A stretch of DNA of 64,000 nucleotides from Allobosea lupini (GTDB lineage: Bacteria; Pseudomonadota; Alphaproteobacteria; Rhizobiales; Beijerinckiaceae), in contig NZ_FOAN01000003.1 of assembly GCF_900109525.1 (NCBI RefSeq), positions 434,001 to 498,000 of the forward strand, read 5' to 3'. The first letter of the stretch is position 1, and each line of letters starts with the position of its first letter. Shown one piece after another: positions 54,112-63,496 of the stretch. The notes beneath the pieces are model-generated. The model was not told the DNA's origin, made no database searches, and was given only the letters and a program-made list of their open reading frames with translations. Both the position numbers and the translations under genes were made by a program.

Positions 54112-54138
54112 GGGAATCTCCTGTTCAGACTAGCATCG

Positions 54139-54165
54139 GGCCGAAAAGTGGAATCCATTTTTCGG
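54139..54165. repeat. Palindrome of a widespread rhizobial intergenic type
   Basis: CCGAAAA, TGGAATCCA and TTTTTCGG make a nearly perfect palindrome. Its wording (GCCGAAAAGTGGAATCCA) resembles a repeat I associate with intergenic DNA in Hyphomicrobiales. No second copy was found in this window. Confidence 0.5.
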
Positions 54166-54190
54166 AAGAATCCGATGCGATAACAATGTG

Positions 54191-54234
54191 ATAGATCATC
54201 GTGACCGCATCCGCTTGGATGCGCGATGATCTAT
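54191..54234. repeat. Long composite hairpin between two NRPS genes
   Basis: ATAGATCATCG (54191-54201) pairs perfectly with CGATGATCTAT (54224-54234), and inside it CGCATCC pairs with GGATGCG around a GCTT loop. A 4-base bulge (TGAC) is the only flaw in an 18-bp stem. On the minus strand no T-run follows, so it may protect or process the NRPS mRNA rather than end it. Confidence 0.7.
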
Positions 54235-54254
54235 GCTGGTGGCAGCTCGTTGCC

Positions 54255-57200
54255 TCACCGCTCCTGGTCGTGGAGCAGCAGCGCGACCAGCCCTGCATTG
54301 CGGCAGCGCAGCAGCTGATGCGGCGTCAGATCGGTGCCGAGCTCGTCGCGGATTCGGCTCGCCACGGATTTGAGGTGGGAGGGCCGCAGGCCGAGGCGGA
54401 TGAAATCGGTGCTGTCGTCGATCTCCGCTGAGGCGGCCTGGCCGAGCACAGCGAGGTAGAGGTCGAGAATCCTGCGGCTGCGCGAGTTGGCTAGTGGTGC
54501 AGCCGCCACCGGTTCGCGGCGCTCGGCGGCGGCAGCCAGCAGCTCGCGGGCCTTGCGCCGATCAGGCTTGCCGTTGGCCGAGAGCGGCAGGGCCTCGACT
54601 TCGACGAAGCGGGTCGGGACATGCGAATCTGGCAGAACCCGCCGGGCTTGGGCGCGCAAGTCGGTGGGGCTCGGCTTGCCCGCCTGCGCCGGCACGTAGA
54701 CGACGCCGATCTCGGCCTCGCCGCGCTGCTCGGCGCCGCAATCGACCACCAGCAACTGTCGGATATCGGGATGGGCGCCGAGCTCCGCCTCGATATCGGG
54801 CAAGGAGACGCGCACGCCGCGGACCTTGACATAGCCGTCGACCCGGCTGGCGAAGAGGATGTTGCCGTCATGGCGATAGCGGCCGCGATCGCCGGTGCGG
54901 AAGGCGCGCACCGGCTTGCCGGCTTCGTCGGCGACAGTGATGAAATCGCTCTGCCCGAGGACACCATCCTGGAGATAACCCAGCGCGACATTGACGCCGG
55001 TGGTGTGGATGCGCCCGACGACGCCGGGCGGGCAATGCTCGCCACGCTCGTTCAGGATGAAATAGCGATTGCCCGGCAGTGGCCTGCCATAGGGGACCTG
55101 CCCGGTGTCCTCGGGGCCGATCTCGTGCCAGACGCTCCAGATCGTCGTCTCGGTCGGCCCGCCGAGCGAGACCAGCCGCAGCGCCGGATCGAGCTGGCGC
55201 AGTTCGGCGATCACGGCCGGCTTGATGTAGTCGCCGCCCTGGGCGATCAGGCGGAGCGAGCGCAACTCGTCGCCGCGCCGGCAGGAGAGCAGCATCTCGA
55301 GGATCGCCGGCACCGAGCACCAGAGCGTGACCTTGTGCTCGGCGACGAGCCGGTTCCAGGCGATCGCATCCTTCTCTTCGCCCGGCGCCGGCTGCACCAG
55401 GGTCGCGCCCGCCGTCAGGCAGCCGAAAACGTCGAAGACCGACATGTCGTGATGCAGCGGCGTCACCGAAACGAAGACGTCGCTTGCCGTCGCCTGCCAG
55501 CTCTCCAGCGTGCGACCGATCACGTTCGAGGTCGCCCGGTTCGAGAGCACGACGCATTTCGGCCGGCCGGTAGTGCCGGAGGTGTAGAGGTAATAGGCGG
55601 GGGCGTCGCTGGCCGAGAGCGCGGCGAGCGCCGGCGGCAACGCCAGTGGATCGGCCGGCGCCTTGCCTGCCAGCAGGGCCTCGGGCGTCGCCGCTTCATG
55701 CCCGGAAATCGAAGCTGGCGACACAACCAGTGCCGGGCGGCAATCGGCGAGGAGATAGTTCAGCCGTTCCGGGGGCGAGGCCGCATCGATCGGTACCCAT
55801 ATTGCGCCGGAGAGCGCGCAGGCGAGCGTGATCGCGGTGTGCTCGGGCCCGCGCGGCAGGCAGATCGCGACGACATCGCCCTTGCCGACGCCGCGCTGCG
55901 GCAGCGCTGCCAGCACTTTGCCGACATCAGCGCCGAGCTCGCGATAGGAGATCCGGCGGGCGCCGGAGATCAGGGCGATCTTGTCCTTCTCTCCGGCGAA
56001 GAGATTGTCGGCGATGCGTTGCAGGAAGCGGCTGCAGGCGAACTCGTCCTCCGAGCCGTTGAGTCGGTAATGGCCGAGGTCGAGCATCTCGCCCCGAACG
56101 ATCTCAAAGGCGCCCCGTTCGCAGATCGTGGCGACTTGCCGGTCGAGCGCGGCGAGGATGTCGCGCACGCTCCGCGCGTCGATCGCCTCGCGGGCGTAGT
56201 CGATCTCGACGACGAGATTGCCCTCCTCGTCGTCCCGGAAGCGCATATCGACTGCGACCTGCGGCGTCTGGGTCAGGCCGTCATGGCGGCGGATGCCAGC
56301 CTCCGTCGCCAGCTTCGGCCAGCCGAGGCCATTGGTGACGACGACAGGCAGGGCCGGCCGGCCCGGATGGGCATTCATCAGGAGCCGGCTGATCTGGACG
56401 CCGGATTGCGAGAGGTGCTCCAGCCCCTCCAAGACATCGCCCTGCAAGGATTGCGCGCGCTCGTGGAAGCTGCCCTGCCGCGCATCCCAGTTGACGGCGA
56501 TGAAGCTCGACCGGTTTGCGAGCTCCGCCGAGGCGGCGGGGGCGACGGGAATCCCGACGCAGAGCGCGCCGTCGTTCAGCCAATGCGACAGGGTCTCGAG
56601 GATGACCGCCGTCACCGCCGTGTTCTTGAACAGCCGCTCCCTGGCGGCGAGACGGCAGAGCGTGGTGAAACGCTCGCGGGGAATCGCCAGGCTCGCGCGC
56701 TCGTAGCGCGAGGCGGGAAGCGCCTCCAGCGGCTTCGTCCAGGGCAGTTGCGGCGGGCCTTCCACCGGCTGGAGCTTCCGGGCCCAGTAGGCGGCATCCT
56801 CGCGCCGCTTCGCCTCGTCGGCCGGCGGCGGCAGGGCCGCAGCCTCGAGGCTCGGTGCCTCGCCGCCCAGCAGTTCGACCAGCAGCGAGGCGATGGCGCG
56901 TCCGTCGAGGATGAGCGCATCGAAGCGGGCGAACAGCACGCAGGTTGTCTGATCGGAATCATCCGCTTCCGGTTCCGGCAAGCGGAACGCCGTCACATTC
57001 CAGGGCGAGCGCGCGAGATCGAACAGGCGATGGGCATAGTCCTCACGCTGCCCGTCGATCCAGGCCAGCGCCTCTGCCTGCGGCAGGCCGCGCAGGTCGA
57101 TCTCGTCATAGTTGACGGCCGGATCGGGCGAGACCCATGAAACCCGGCGCTGCGCGTCGATATGCGTGCGCAGGGCAGGGTGCCGCGCGACCATGGCAAG

Positions 57201-57386
57201 GAGGCGTCGTGGCAGCGCCTCGATGTCGATCGCGCCGCGATACTCGCGGAATTCCTGCATGGCGATGCCGCCCAAGGGCAGATGCCGCTCGCGGCCGAGC
57301 AGATAGGCCTGCTGCAGGTCGGTCAGCTTTGTCTCATCCCGGCCGAAGGCTCCGCCCTGCGCGGCATCGGAAAAATCATCCCGCAT
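54255..57386 (-). CDS. NRPS: Cy-like - A - degenerate carrier domain
   Basis: This 1043-residue protein starts with a heterocyclization-type domain (about 20-440) whose motif reads DALILDGRA at 156-164, keeping both Asp of DxxxxDxxS but not the Ser. The adenylation domain (about 460-930) has [21 protein letters not shown] and [13 protein letters not shown]. My hand-aligned specificity code is D-M-F-C-A-G-L-I-W-K, closest in its LIWK end to cysteine/glycine codes and not the usual threonine code. The carrier-like tail reads [14 protein letters not shown]; ungapped alignment puts Pro at the phosphopantetheine position. It overlaps the upstream Cy gene by 11 bases. Confidence 0.85.
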   Translation of the reverse strand: MRDDFSDAAQGGAFGRDETKLTDLQQAYLLGRERHLPLGGIAMQEFREYRGAIDIEALPRRLLAMVARHPALRTHIDAQRRVSWVSPDPAVNYDEIDLRGLPQAEALAWIDGQREDYAHRLFDLARSPWNVTAFRLPEPEADDSDQTTCVLFARFDALILDGRAIASLLVELLGGEAPSLEAAALPPPADEAKRREDAAYWARKLQPVEGPPQLPWTKPLEALPASRYERASLAIPRERFTTLCRLAARERLFKNTAVTAVILETLSHWLNDGALCVGIPVAPAASAELANRSSFIAVNWDARQGSFHERAQSLQGDVLEGLEHLSQSGVQISRLLMNAHPGRPALPVVVTNGLGWPKLATEAGIRRHDGLTQTPQVAVDMRFRDDEEGNLVVEIDYAREAIDARSVRDILAALDRQVATICERGAFEIVRGEMLDLGHYRLNGSEDEFACSRFLQRIADNLFAGEKDKIALISGARRISYRELGADVGKVLAALPQRGVGKGDVVAICLPRGPEHTAITLACALSGAIWVPIDAASPPERLNYLLADCRPALVVSPASISGHEAATPEALLAGKAPADPLALPPALAALSASDAPAYYLYTSGTTGRPKCVVLSNRATSNVIGRTLESWQATASDVFVSVTPLHHDMSVFDVFGCLTAGATLVQPAPGEEKDAIAWNRLVAEHKVTLWCSVPAILEMLLSCRRGDELRSLRLIAQGGDYIKPAVIAELRQLDPALRLVSLGGPTETTIWSVWHEIGPEDTGQVPYGRPLPGNRYFILNERGEHCPPGVVGRIHTTGVNVALGYLQDGVLGQSDFITVADEAGKPVRAFRTGDRGRYRHDGNILFASRVDGYVKVRGVRVSLPDIEAELGAHPDIRQLLVVDCGAEQRGEAEIGVVYVPAQAGKPSPTDLRAQARRVLPDSHVPTRFVEVEALPLSANGKPDRRKARELLAAAAERREPVAAAPLANSRSRRILDLYLAVLGQAASAEIDDSTDFIRLGLRPSHLKSVASRIRDELGTDLTPHQLLRCRNAGLVALLLHDQER

Positions 57387-58968
57387 CGATCGTCTCCAGG
57401 AAGATGCGCGCGATCTCGTCGGAGGCGCCGCCGGAGCGGGCGCGGACGAGGCGGGCGAGGCTGCGAGGCGTCACCACCTCGTCGAAATCCGAACGCGATG
57501 GCGCGCCGATGGAGCAATAGCGGACGAGGAAGCGGGTGATTTCGGTCTGGGCGGCCGCGTTGATTACGCTGCCCTCATGCACGACTTGACCCGGTGACAG
57601 GCGCCCGAGCAGGCGGACCAGCATGTCTTCGGTCGGGTCGGCGAGCTGGCGGCGTGGCCGTGCGTTCGGCGCGGCGTCGAGCGCTTCCGGCCGCGCCGCG
57701 ACCTCGCGCAGCAGTGCGACATAGGCTTCGAAGGTCTCGCGCACCCAGGCCTCCGGCAGAGCGTCGAGACGGATGTCACAGTTGATCAGGATGCCCCCGT
57801 CGCAGGCAGCGACCTGGGCATCGACAGCCACTTGCGGCCCCTGCGAGATCACCCAGTTCATCGGGCCGAAGACGCGCCTGACGGCTTCGCTGAAGAGCTC
57901 GCCGCCGGAGAGCCCGAGGCCGGCTGTAAAGACGACCGGCGCGGTCTGCACCGAGCCGGATAGTCGCGACAGGTCGCGCATCACGCTGACGCCCGGATAG
58001 GCGTCATGCGCAATGAGTTCGATCATCTGGCGGCCAATGGCGCGGCACAGCTCGGCCAATGTCGCTGCGGCCGCGAGATCGACGCCGAGGATCAGCACGT
58101 TCGAGAATTCGCCGACGATTCGCTCGACTTCGGAAACGAGCGGCGCGCGCCAGAAGCTCGGCACATTCAGGCGGAAGTGGGCCTGCCCCGTCGCCCGGCC
58201 CAGCGCAGCTGCGAAGAGACCGAGCACCAGCACGGACGGCGTCACCCGCAGATCACGAGCACGTCTTTCCAGCGCGTGGCGCTCGTCGGGCGAAAGCCGG
58301 GCAGCCAGGCGCTCGCTGGCCGGTTCTGCCGAAGCATGAGCGGCTGCGGGCAGATCGGGTGCCGGGGGAAAGTCAGCGAGACGGGCGCGCCACCAGACCC
58401 GGTCGCGCTCGCGCCGTTTCGCGCCTTCTGATCCGGCACCTGCCTGGTCCAGCCAGTCGAAGAAGCCGTGAGAGGCGGGGGCTTGCGGCCAGCCGGGATG
58501 CTCGTAGAGCCGGGCGAGGTCCTCGATGACGATGCGAAAGCTGTTCGGATCGACCGCGATCATGTCGGTGTCGACATGCAGCCGGCAGGCGCCGTCAGGC
58601 AGCAGGCTGAGGCCGAACGCCGCCGCCTCGCCACGGCCGAGATCGAGCCGGCGATGGCTCCAGCTCCGGCGCTTGGCGAGCAGGCGCGCTTCCACCGCCT
58701 CCGCCGGAAGCTGCCGCATGTCCTCGATATCGAGCGGGAGTGGACCGGCTGTCGGATCGAGATGCTGGCAGCCTTCAGCATCGACTCGCAACCGCAGCAT
58801 CGGATGCAGCCGGCATAGCCCGCTGACGGCATCGCGAAGCCGCTCGGGTTCGAGGTCAGCACCGTCGAACTCGCCATAAAGATGTGCCGCCACCCCGCCG
58901 AGAGCGTCGGAAGACTGGCGGCCAACCCAATAGGCCGCCTGCATGGGCGTCAATTGTCTTGTGTTCAT
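57376..58968 (-). CDS. NRPS: free heterocyclization (Cy) domain with degenerate carrier tail
   Basis: This 530-residue protein has a full Cy domain (about 5-430) with a perfect DxxxxDxxS motif at 135-143 (DMIAVDPNS). It also has the Cy-type [10 protein letters not shown] and [13 protein letters not shown] blocks. Residues about 450-515 look like a PCP by helix pattern ([29 protein letters not shown]), but the serine position is Gln. With the next gene it recreates the tandem Cy1-Cy2-A front of VibF. The ribosome-binding site is weak. It is the first gene of the leftward operon. Confidence 0.85.
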   Translation of the reverse strand: MNTRQLTPMQAAYWVGRQSSDALGGVAAHLYGEFDGADLEPERLRDAVSGLCRLHPMLRLRVDAEGCQHLDPTAGPLPLDIEDMRQLPAEAVEARLLAKRRSWSHRRLDLGRGEAAAFGLSLLPDGACRLHVDTDMIAVDPNSFRIVIEDLARLYEHPGWPQAPASHGFFDWLDQAGAGSEGAKRRERDRVWWRARLADFPPAPDLPAAAHASAEPASERLAARLSPDERHALERRARDLRVTPSVLVLGLFAAALGRATGQAHFRLNVPSFWRAPLVSEVERIVGEFSNVLILGVDLAAAATLAELCRAIGRQMIELIAHDAYPGVSVMRDLSRLSGSVQTAPVVFTAGLGLSGGELFSEAVRRVFGPMNWVISQGPQVAVDAQVAACDGGILINCDIRLDALPEAWVRETFEAYVALLREVAARPEALDAAPNARPRRQLADPTEDMLVRLLGRLSPGQVVHEGSVINAAAQTEITRFLVRYCSIGAPSRSDFDEVVTPRSLARLVRARSGGASDEIARIFLETIDAG

Positions 58969-59104
58969 AGCATTTGTTTTGAAGTTCTATAATCGATTAC
59001 GAGAAATCTTTTTCGGTTGACATTGCTTCTTACGAAAGCAAGAAGCTGTCAATGCTTGTAATCAGCATCACGAATGAAGTCTCTTTAGAAGTAGAGTAAC
59101 TTCA
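58969..59104. promoter_or_regulatory. Divergent siderophore promoter region with inverted repeat
   Basis: This AT-rich 136-base region lies between the leftward NRPS operon and the rightward ent operon. TTGACA-TT-GCTTCTT (59017-59031) and AAGAAGC-TGTCAA (59040-59052) are inverted arms around ACGAAAGC, a 13-bp imperfect palindrome placed centrally. TTTAGAA near 59088 resembles one half of an Irr (ICE) site. TGCTTGTA (59053-59060) recurs upstream of hemP. It probably carries iron-responsive control of both operons. Confidence 0.55.
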
Positions 59105-60268
59105 ATGCTGGAAAGTTTAGCCTTGAAACAAAATCTTAATTTCGAATTTGGTGCTTTATTCGCATCAAATGGCCGAGAGTTGTTGTCATCGGGAATCCAT
59201 GAATGGATCTCCGTGCCGGCCCGCGGTGGGCAGGATCGCGGACAGGGTCTGCACGCGGCAGTTGAAGCTGCTTTCGAGCGGGCGAGGCGGGCCGGGCAGG
59301 CCAATCCGATCCTCGTCGGCGCCATCCCCTTCGATGTGCGCGAGCCTTCCTGCCTCTATGTCCCGGCGGCCTATGAATGGCGCGAACAGGCGGCCGTGGC
59401 GGAAGTTGTGGGCGAGCCTTCTGGCGTTCCCGACCTGCTCGACCAACGCAGCCTTCCGGACGAGGACGGTTTCAAGAAGGCGGTCGAGCACGCCATCGTC
59501 AATTTCCGTCATAGCGATGTCCGCAAGGCGGTGCTGTCGGTGATCCGCGAACTGCGCTTCGCCGAAAGCATGGATGTCGGCCGGCTGCTCGCCGGCCTGC
59601 GCGCGCAGAACAGCCAGGGTTATCTGTTCAGGATCCCCCTGCCCGACGAGGGTGAGCTGGTCGGGGTCAGCCCCGAGCTGCTGATCCGCAAGGAGGGCGG
59701 CCGGATCGTCTCGAACCCGCTGGCGGGCTCGGCCAAGCGGCAGCCCGATCCGCGGGCCGACCGCGCCGCGGCGGAGCAATTGGAGCGCTCGCAGAAGGAC
59801 CAGTACGAGCACCGGCTGGTGATCGAGAACATCCGCTCGATCCTGGCGCCGCTCTGCGCCAGGCTCGATGTTCCTGCCGCCCCCTCGCTGATGAGCACGG
59901 CCGCGATGTGGCATCTCTCGACGCGGATCGAGGGCGCGCTGCAGGACCCGGCGATGACCGCGCTCCAGCTCGCCTGCATCATCCATCCGACGCCGGCGGT
60001 CTGCGGCTTCCCGACCGAGAGCGCCCATAAGCTGATCCGCTATGTCGAGCCGTTCGAGCGCGGGCTGTTCACCGGCCTGGTCGGCTGGTGCGATGCGCAG
60101 GGCAACGGCGAATGGGCGATCACCATCCGCTGCGGCATCGCCCGGCACGATACGCTGCGGCTCTTCGCCGGCGCGGGCATCGTCGAGGCCTCCAATCCCG
60201 CCTCCGAATGGGAGGAGGTGCAGGCCAAGCTCGGCACCATGCTCAGCGCCTGCGGCCTCGCCGCCTGA
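59105..60268 (+). CDS. entC: Isochorismate synthase (EntC/DhbC)
   Basis: This 387-residue chorismate-binding enzyme converts chorismate to isochorismate, the first step to DHB. Core family blocks are LVGVSPELLIRKEGGRIVSNPLAG, SQKDQYEHRLVIENI and FTGLVGWCDAQGNGEW. Length matches EntC/DhbC. The first 30 or so codons are clearly AT-richer than the rest, with rare-looking codon use. It heads entC-entE-entB and the PPTase gene. The ribosome-binding site is weak (TAGAG). Confidence 0.93.
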   Translation: MLESLALKQNLNFEFGALFASNGRELLSSGIHEWISVPARGGQDRGQGLHAAVEAAFERARRAGQANPILVGAIPFDVREPSCLYVPAAYEWREQAAVAEVVGEPSGVPDLLDQRSLPDEDGFKKAVEHAIVNFRHSDVRKAVLSVIRELRFAESMDVGRLLAGLRAQNSQGYLFRIPLPDEGELVGVSPELLIRKEGGRIVSNPLAGSAKRQPDPRADRAAAEQLERSQKDQYEHRLVIENIRSILAPLCARLDVPAAPSLMSTAAMWHLSTRIEGALQDPAMTALQLACIIHPTPAVCGFPTESAHKLIRYVEPFERGLFTGLVGWCDAQGNGEWAITIRCGIARHDTLRLFAGAGIVEASNPASEWEEVQAKLGTMLSACGLAA

Positions 60269-60285
60269 CATCGAAGGATCATGGC

Positions 60286-61890
60286 ATGACCATCGACTTC
60301 CAGCGCTGGCCGGCAGCGTTCGCCGCGCGCTATCGCGCACGAGGCTACTGGCTCGACCAGCCCCTGACGCGCATCCTCGACACCCAGCGGCAGGAGCGCC
60401 CCGACGCGATCGCGATCATCTGCGGCGACAGGCAGATCAGCTATGCCGAGCTCGACCGGAAAGCCTCGAACCTGGCCTTCCGATTGAGCGAAGCCGGGCT
60501 CGGGCAAGGCGATACGGCGCTTGTGCAGCTGCCGAACTGTGCCGAGTTCTATATCGTCTTCTTCGCGCTGCTGAAGATCGGTGTCGCGCCGGTCAATGCG
60601 CTCTTTAGCCATCGCAAGCTGGAGATGAGCTCCTATGCCCAGCAGATCGAGCCGCGGCTGGTGATTGGAGCACGGTCGCATGAGCTCTTCGCCGATGACG
60701 ACTTCACGACCGAGCTGAGGACGCTCTCGCCGCGTCTGTCGCTGGTGCTGCTGCTCGGCGGCAACCGCGCCTACAACGATCTCGAGCGCTGGCTGGCGTC
60801 CGAGACCAGCGCCGCCCCGGCAGGCTCGCCATCGCCCGCCGACGAGGTTGCGTTCTTCCAGCTCTCGGGCGGCAGCACCGGCACGCCGAAGCTGATCTCG
60901 CGCACCCATAACGACTATGACTACAGCGTCCGGGCGAGCGCCGAGATCTGCGGGCTGTCGCCGCAGACGCGGTTCCTCTGTGCGCTGCCGGCCGGGCACA
61001 ATTTCCTGCTCTCGTCCCCAGGCGCGCTCGGCGTCTTCCATGCTGGCGGCTGCGTCGTGCTGGCGGCGAGCCCCGAGCCGCTCATCTGCTTTGCTTTGAT
61101 CGAGCAGCACCAGATCGACATGGTCGCGCTGGTGCCGACGGCGGTGGCGCTCTGGCTGGAGGCGGCGGGGAGAGAGAAGCCCAGGCTCGACTCGCTCAGG
61201 CTGATGCAGGTGGGCGGCGCCAGCTTCGCCGAGGCGCTGGCGCGGCAGGTGCCCGGGGTGTTCGGCTGCGCGCTGCAGCAGGTCTTCGGCATGGCCGAGG
61301 GGCTGGTGAACTACACCCGCTTCGGCGATGACGACGAGATCGTCTTCACCACCCAGGGGCGGCCGATCAGCCCGGATGACGAGGTCAAGATCGTCGACGA
61401 GGATGGCGACCCCGTTCCGGAGGGAGAGAGCGGCGAGCTGGCGACGCGCGGTCCCTACACCTTCCGCGGCTATTACCGCGCGCCCGAGCACAGCGCCAAG
61501 GTCTTCGACGCCGACGGGTTCTACCACTCCGGCGACGTCGTCCAGCGTGTCCGCGGCGGTAATCTGCGCGTGGTCGGCCGGGTCAAGGACCAGATCAACC
61601 GCGGCGGCGAGAAGGTCGCGGCCGAGGAGATAGAGAATCTACTGCTGCGCCATCCGGAGGTGACGCATGCCGCGCTGGTCGCCATGCAGGACGCGCTGCT
61701 CGGCGAGAAGAGCTGCGCCTTCATCGTCGCCCGCGACGCGGCCCTGCGCGGGCCGGTTCTGAGGCGCCACCTGCTGGAGCTCGGCGTCGCCGAATACAAG
61801 CTGCCGGACCGCGTCCGCTTCATCGAGACGATGCCGCTCACCCCGGTCGGCAAGATCGACAAGAAGCGCCTGCGCGCCGAGCTCGCCTGA
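60286..61890 (+). CDS. entE: 2,3-dihydroxybenzoate-AMP ligase (EntE/DhbE)
   Basis: This 534-residue stand-alone aryl-acid adenylating enzyme loads DHB on the aryl carrier domain of EntB. Marks are [42 protein letters not shown] and [15 protein letters not shown]. Against DhbE, pocket residues 235 (N), 240 (S) and 337 (V) match DHB enzymes, while 236 is F as in salicylate ligases (Tyr in DhbE). AAGGA lies 7 bases before the ATG. It follows entC by 17 bases. Confidence 0.94.
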   Translation: MTIDFQRWPAAFAARYRARGYWLDQPLTRILDTQRQERPDAIAIICGDRQISYAELDRKASNLAFRLSEAGLGQGDTALVQLPNCAEFYIVFFALLKIGVAPVNALFSHRKLEMSSYAQQIEPRLVIGARSHELFADDDFTTELRTLSPRLSLVLLLGGNRAYNDLERWLASETSAAPAGSPSPADEVAFFQLSGGSTGTPKLISRTHNDYDYSVRASAEICGLSPQTRFLCALPAGHNFLLSSPGALGVFHAGGCVVLAASPEPLICFALIEQHQIDMVALVPTAVALWLEAAGREKPRLDSLRLMQVGGASFAEALARQVPGVFGCALQQVFGMAEGLVNYTRFGDDDEIVFTTQGRPISPDDEVKIVDEDGDPVPEGESGELATRGPYTFRGYYRAPEHSAKVFDADGFYHSGDVVQRVRGGNLRVVGRVKDQINRGGEKVAAEEIENLLLRHPEVTHAALVAMQDALLGEKSCAFIVARDAALRGPVLRRHLLELGVAEYKLPDRVRFIETMPLTPVGKIDKKRLRAELA

Positions 61891-61918
61891 CCCTCCTCAT
61901 CAGTTCACGAGAGGTTCC

Positions 61919-62791
61919 ATGACCATTCCGCAGATTACCGACTATTCGATGCCGGCGGCGAGCGCCTTTCCGGCCAACCGCACGCAATGGCGGCCCGATC
62001 CCAAGCGCGCCGTGCTGCTGATCCACGACATGCAGCGCTATTTCCTGCGCTTCTACGATGGGAAGGGCGTGCTGCTGCCGCAGCTGATCGGCAATCTCGT
62101 GCGCCTGCGCGACTGGGCGCGGGCCAATGGCGTGCCGGTCGTCTACACCGCCCAGCCGCATGAGCAGCCGCATGGCGATCGTGCTCTGCTCAATGACATG
62201 TGGGGGCCGGGTCTTACCGTCGCCGCGCCCGATCTGCAGGAGGTCGTCGCCGAGTTGACGCCAGGCCCGGACGATATCGTCCTCACCAAATGGCGCTACA
62301 GCGCCTTCAAGCGCTCCGACCTGCTGGAGCGGATGCGCGCGCTTGGCCGCGATCAGCTCGTGATCGGCGGCGTCTACGCCCATATCGGCTGCATGGTGAC
62401 GGCCGTCGACGCGTTCATGAGCGACATCCAGCCCTTCCTGGTCGGCGACGCCGTCGCCGATTTCTCCGAGGCCGAGCATCTGATGGCGCTGCGCTATGTC
62501 GCGACGCGCTGCGGCGCACTGGTTTCGACCGACAGTCTTGCGGGCGTGGCGGAGCGTCCGCAGGCGACGCGCGAATGGCTGCAGGCGCGCGTGCTCGAAC
62601 TGGTCGAGGACGAGACCGAGCTCGACCCCGACGAGAACCTGATCTTCTACGGGCTCGATTCGGTGCAGGTCATGGTGCTCGCCAGCGAGCTGAAGGAGCG
62701 CGGCGTCATCGTCGGCTTCGACGATCTCGCCCGCGTGCCGACGCTGAACGGCTGGTGGTCGCTGATCGAGCAGCGCCGCCTGGCGGCCTGA
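61919..62791 (+). CDS. entB: Isochorismatase / aryl carrier protein (EntB/VibB)
   Basis: This 290-residue bifunctional protein has an N-terminal isochorismatase domain (about 1-205: LLIHDMQRYF, KWRYSAF, GVYAHIGCMVTAVDAF), which yields 2,3-dihydro-DHB and pyruvate. The C-terminal aryl carrier domain has FYGLDSVQVM, with the phosphopantetheine serine at 248. Similarity to E. coli EntB is strong along the length. GAGAGG precedes the ATG. It lies between entE and the PPTase gene. Confidence 0.95.
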   Translation: MTIPQITDYSMPAASAFPANRTQWRPDPKRAVLLIHDMQRYFLRFYDGKGVLLPQLIGNLVRLRDWARANGVPVVYTAQPHEQPHGDRALLNDMWGPGLTVAAPDLQEVVAELTPGPDDIVLTKWRYSAFKRSDLLERMRALGRDQLVIGGVYAHIGCMVTAVDAFMSDIQPFLVGDAVADFSEAEHLMALRYVATRCGALVSTDSLAGVAERPQATREWLQARVLELVEDETELDPDENLIFYGLDSVQVMVLASELKERGVIVGFDDLARVPTLNGWWSLIEQRRLAA

Positions 62792-62796
62792 GCCGG

Positions 62797-63474
62797 GTGC
62801 TGTTGGAGAGCGGGCCAAAGCTGCTCCATCCCTGGCAGGACGAGCCCATCGACTATCGCTGCGCCGCGATGCGGTTCTCGCGCGAGCCCGGTCAGGCAGC
62901 CCCCGGCATCGTCCTGCCGGACCGCATCGCGCGCGCCGCGCCCCGGCGTCGAGCCGAATGGCTGGCGGGCCGGCGCTGCGCCAGCGAGGCCCTGCGGTTG
63001 CTGACCGGGCAGGGCGCCTGTCCCGGCATGGCGTCCGATCGCTCGCCGCTCTGGCCTGTCGGTATCGTTGGCTCGATCTCGCATAGCGGCGATGTCGCGA
63101 TCGCCATCGCCGCGCGCGCCGGCGCCTGCCGCGGCATCGGCGTCGACATCGAGCGGCTCATGGACGGGCAGGGGGCGAGCGAGGTCGCATCCGAGGCACT
63201 GACGCCCCGGGAACGCCGTCGTCTCGGGAATGACCCCTTCTCGGTGACGCTCGCCTTCTCGGCCAAGGAGAGCCTGTTCAAGGCGCTGCATCCACTGCTG
63301 CGCCGCCCGATATCTTTCCAGCTCTCCGAACTGGTGGCTTGGAACGGGCAGGGCACGGCGCGCCTGCGCCTCGTCGAGGGGTTGTCGTCGGAGTTTCCGG
63401 CCGGTCGCGAGATCGAAGCCCGCTTCGCGCGCTTCGGCGACCTGCTGCTGACGCGCGTGCTGATCCCGGCTTGA
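62797..63474 (+). CDS. entD: 4'-phosphopantetheinyl transferase, EntD type
   Basis: This 225-residue enzyme activates carrier domains. EntD-class motifs are present: LAGRRCASEAL, WPVGIVGSISHSG, GIGVDIERL (metal-binding Asp and Glu) and LAFSAKESLFKAL. The GTG at 62797, 5 bases after the entB stop, gives the N-terminal length usual for EntD; an ATG at 62869 would drop 24 residues. It should prime the EntB aryl carrier and the single intact PCP of the NRPS. Confidence 0.9.
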   Translation: MLLESGPKLLHPWQDEPIDYRCAAMRFSREPGQAAPGIVLPDRIARAAPRRRAEWLAGRRCASEALRLLTGQGACPGMASDRSPLWPVGIVGSISHSGDVAIAIAARAGACRGIGVDIERLMDGQGASEVASEALTPRERRRLGNDPFSVTLAFSAKESLFKALHPLLRRPISFQLSELVAWNGQGTARLRLVEGLSSEFPAGREIEARFARFGDLLLTRVLIPA

Positions 63475-63496
63475 CGGAGTCGGCGTGCCACCTGCC

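Noticed and set aside
54191..54234. Intrinsic terminator between the Cy-A and free C genes
   Set aside because: The stem is strong, but neither strand has a T-run after it, so a classic terminator is not supported. It is listed as a repeat.
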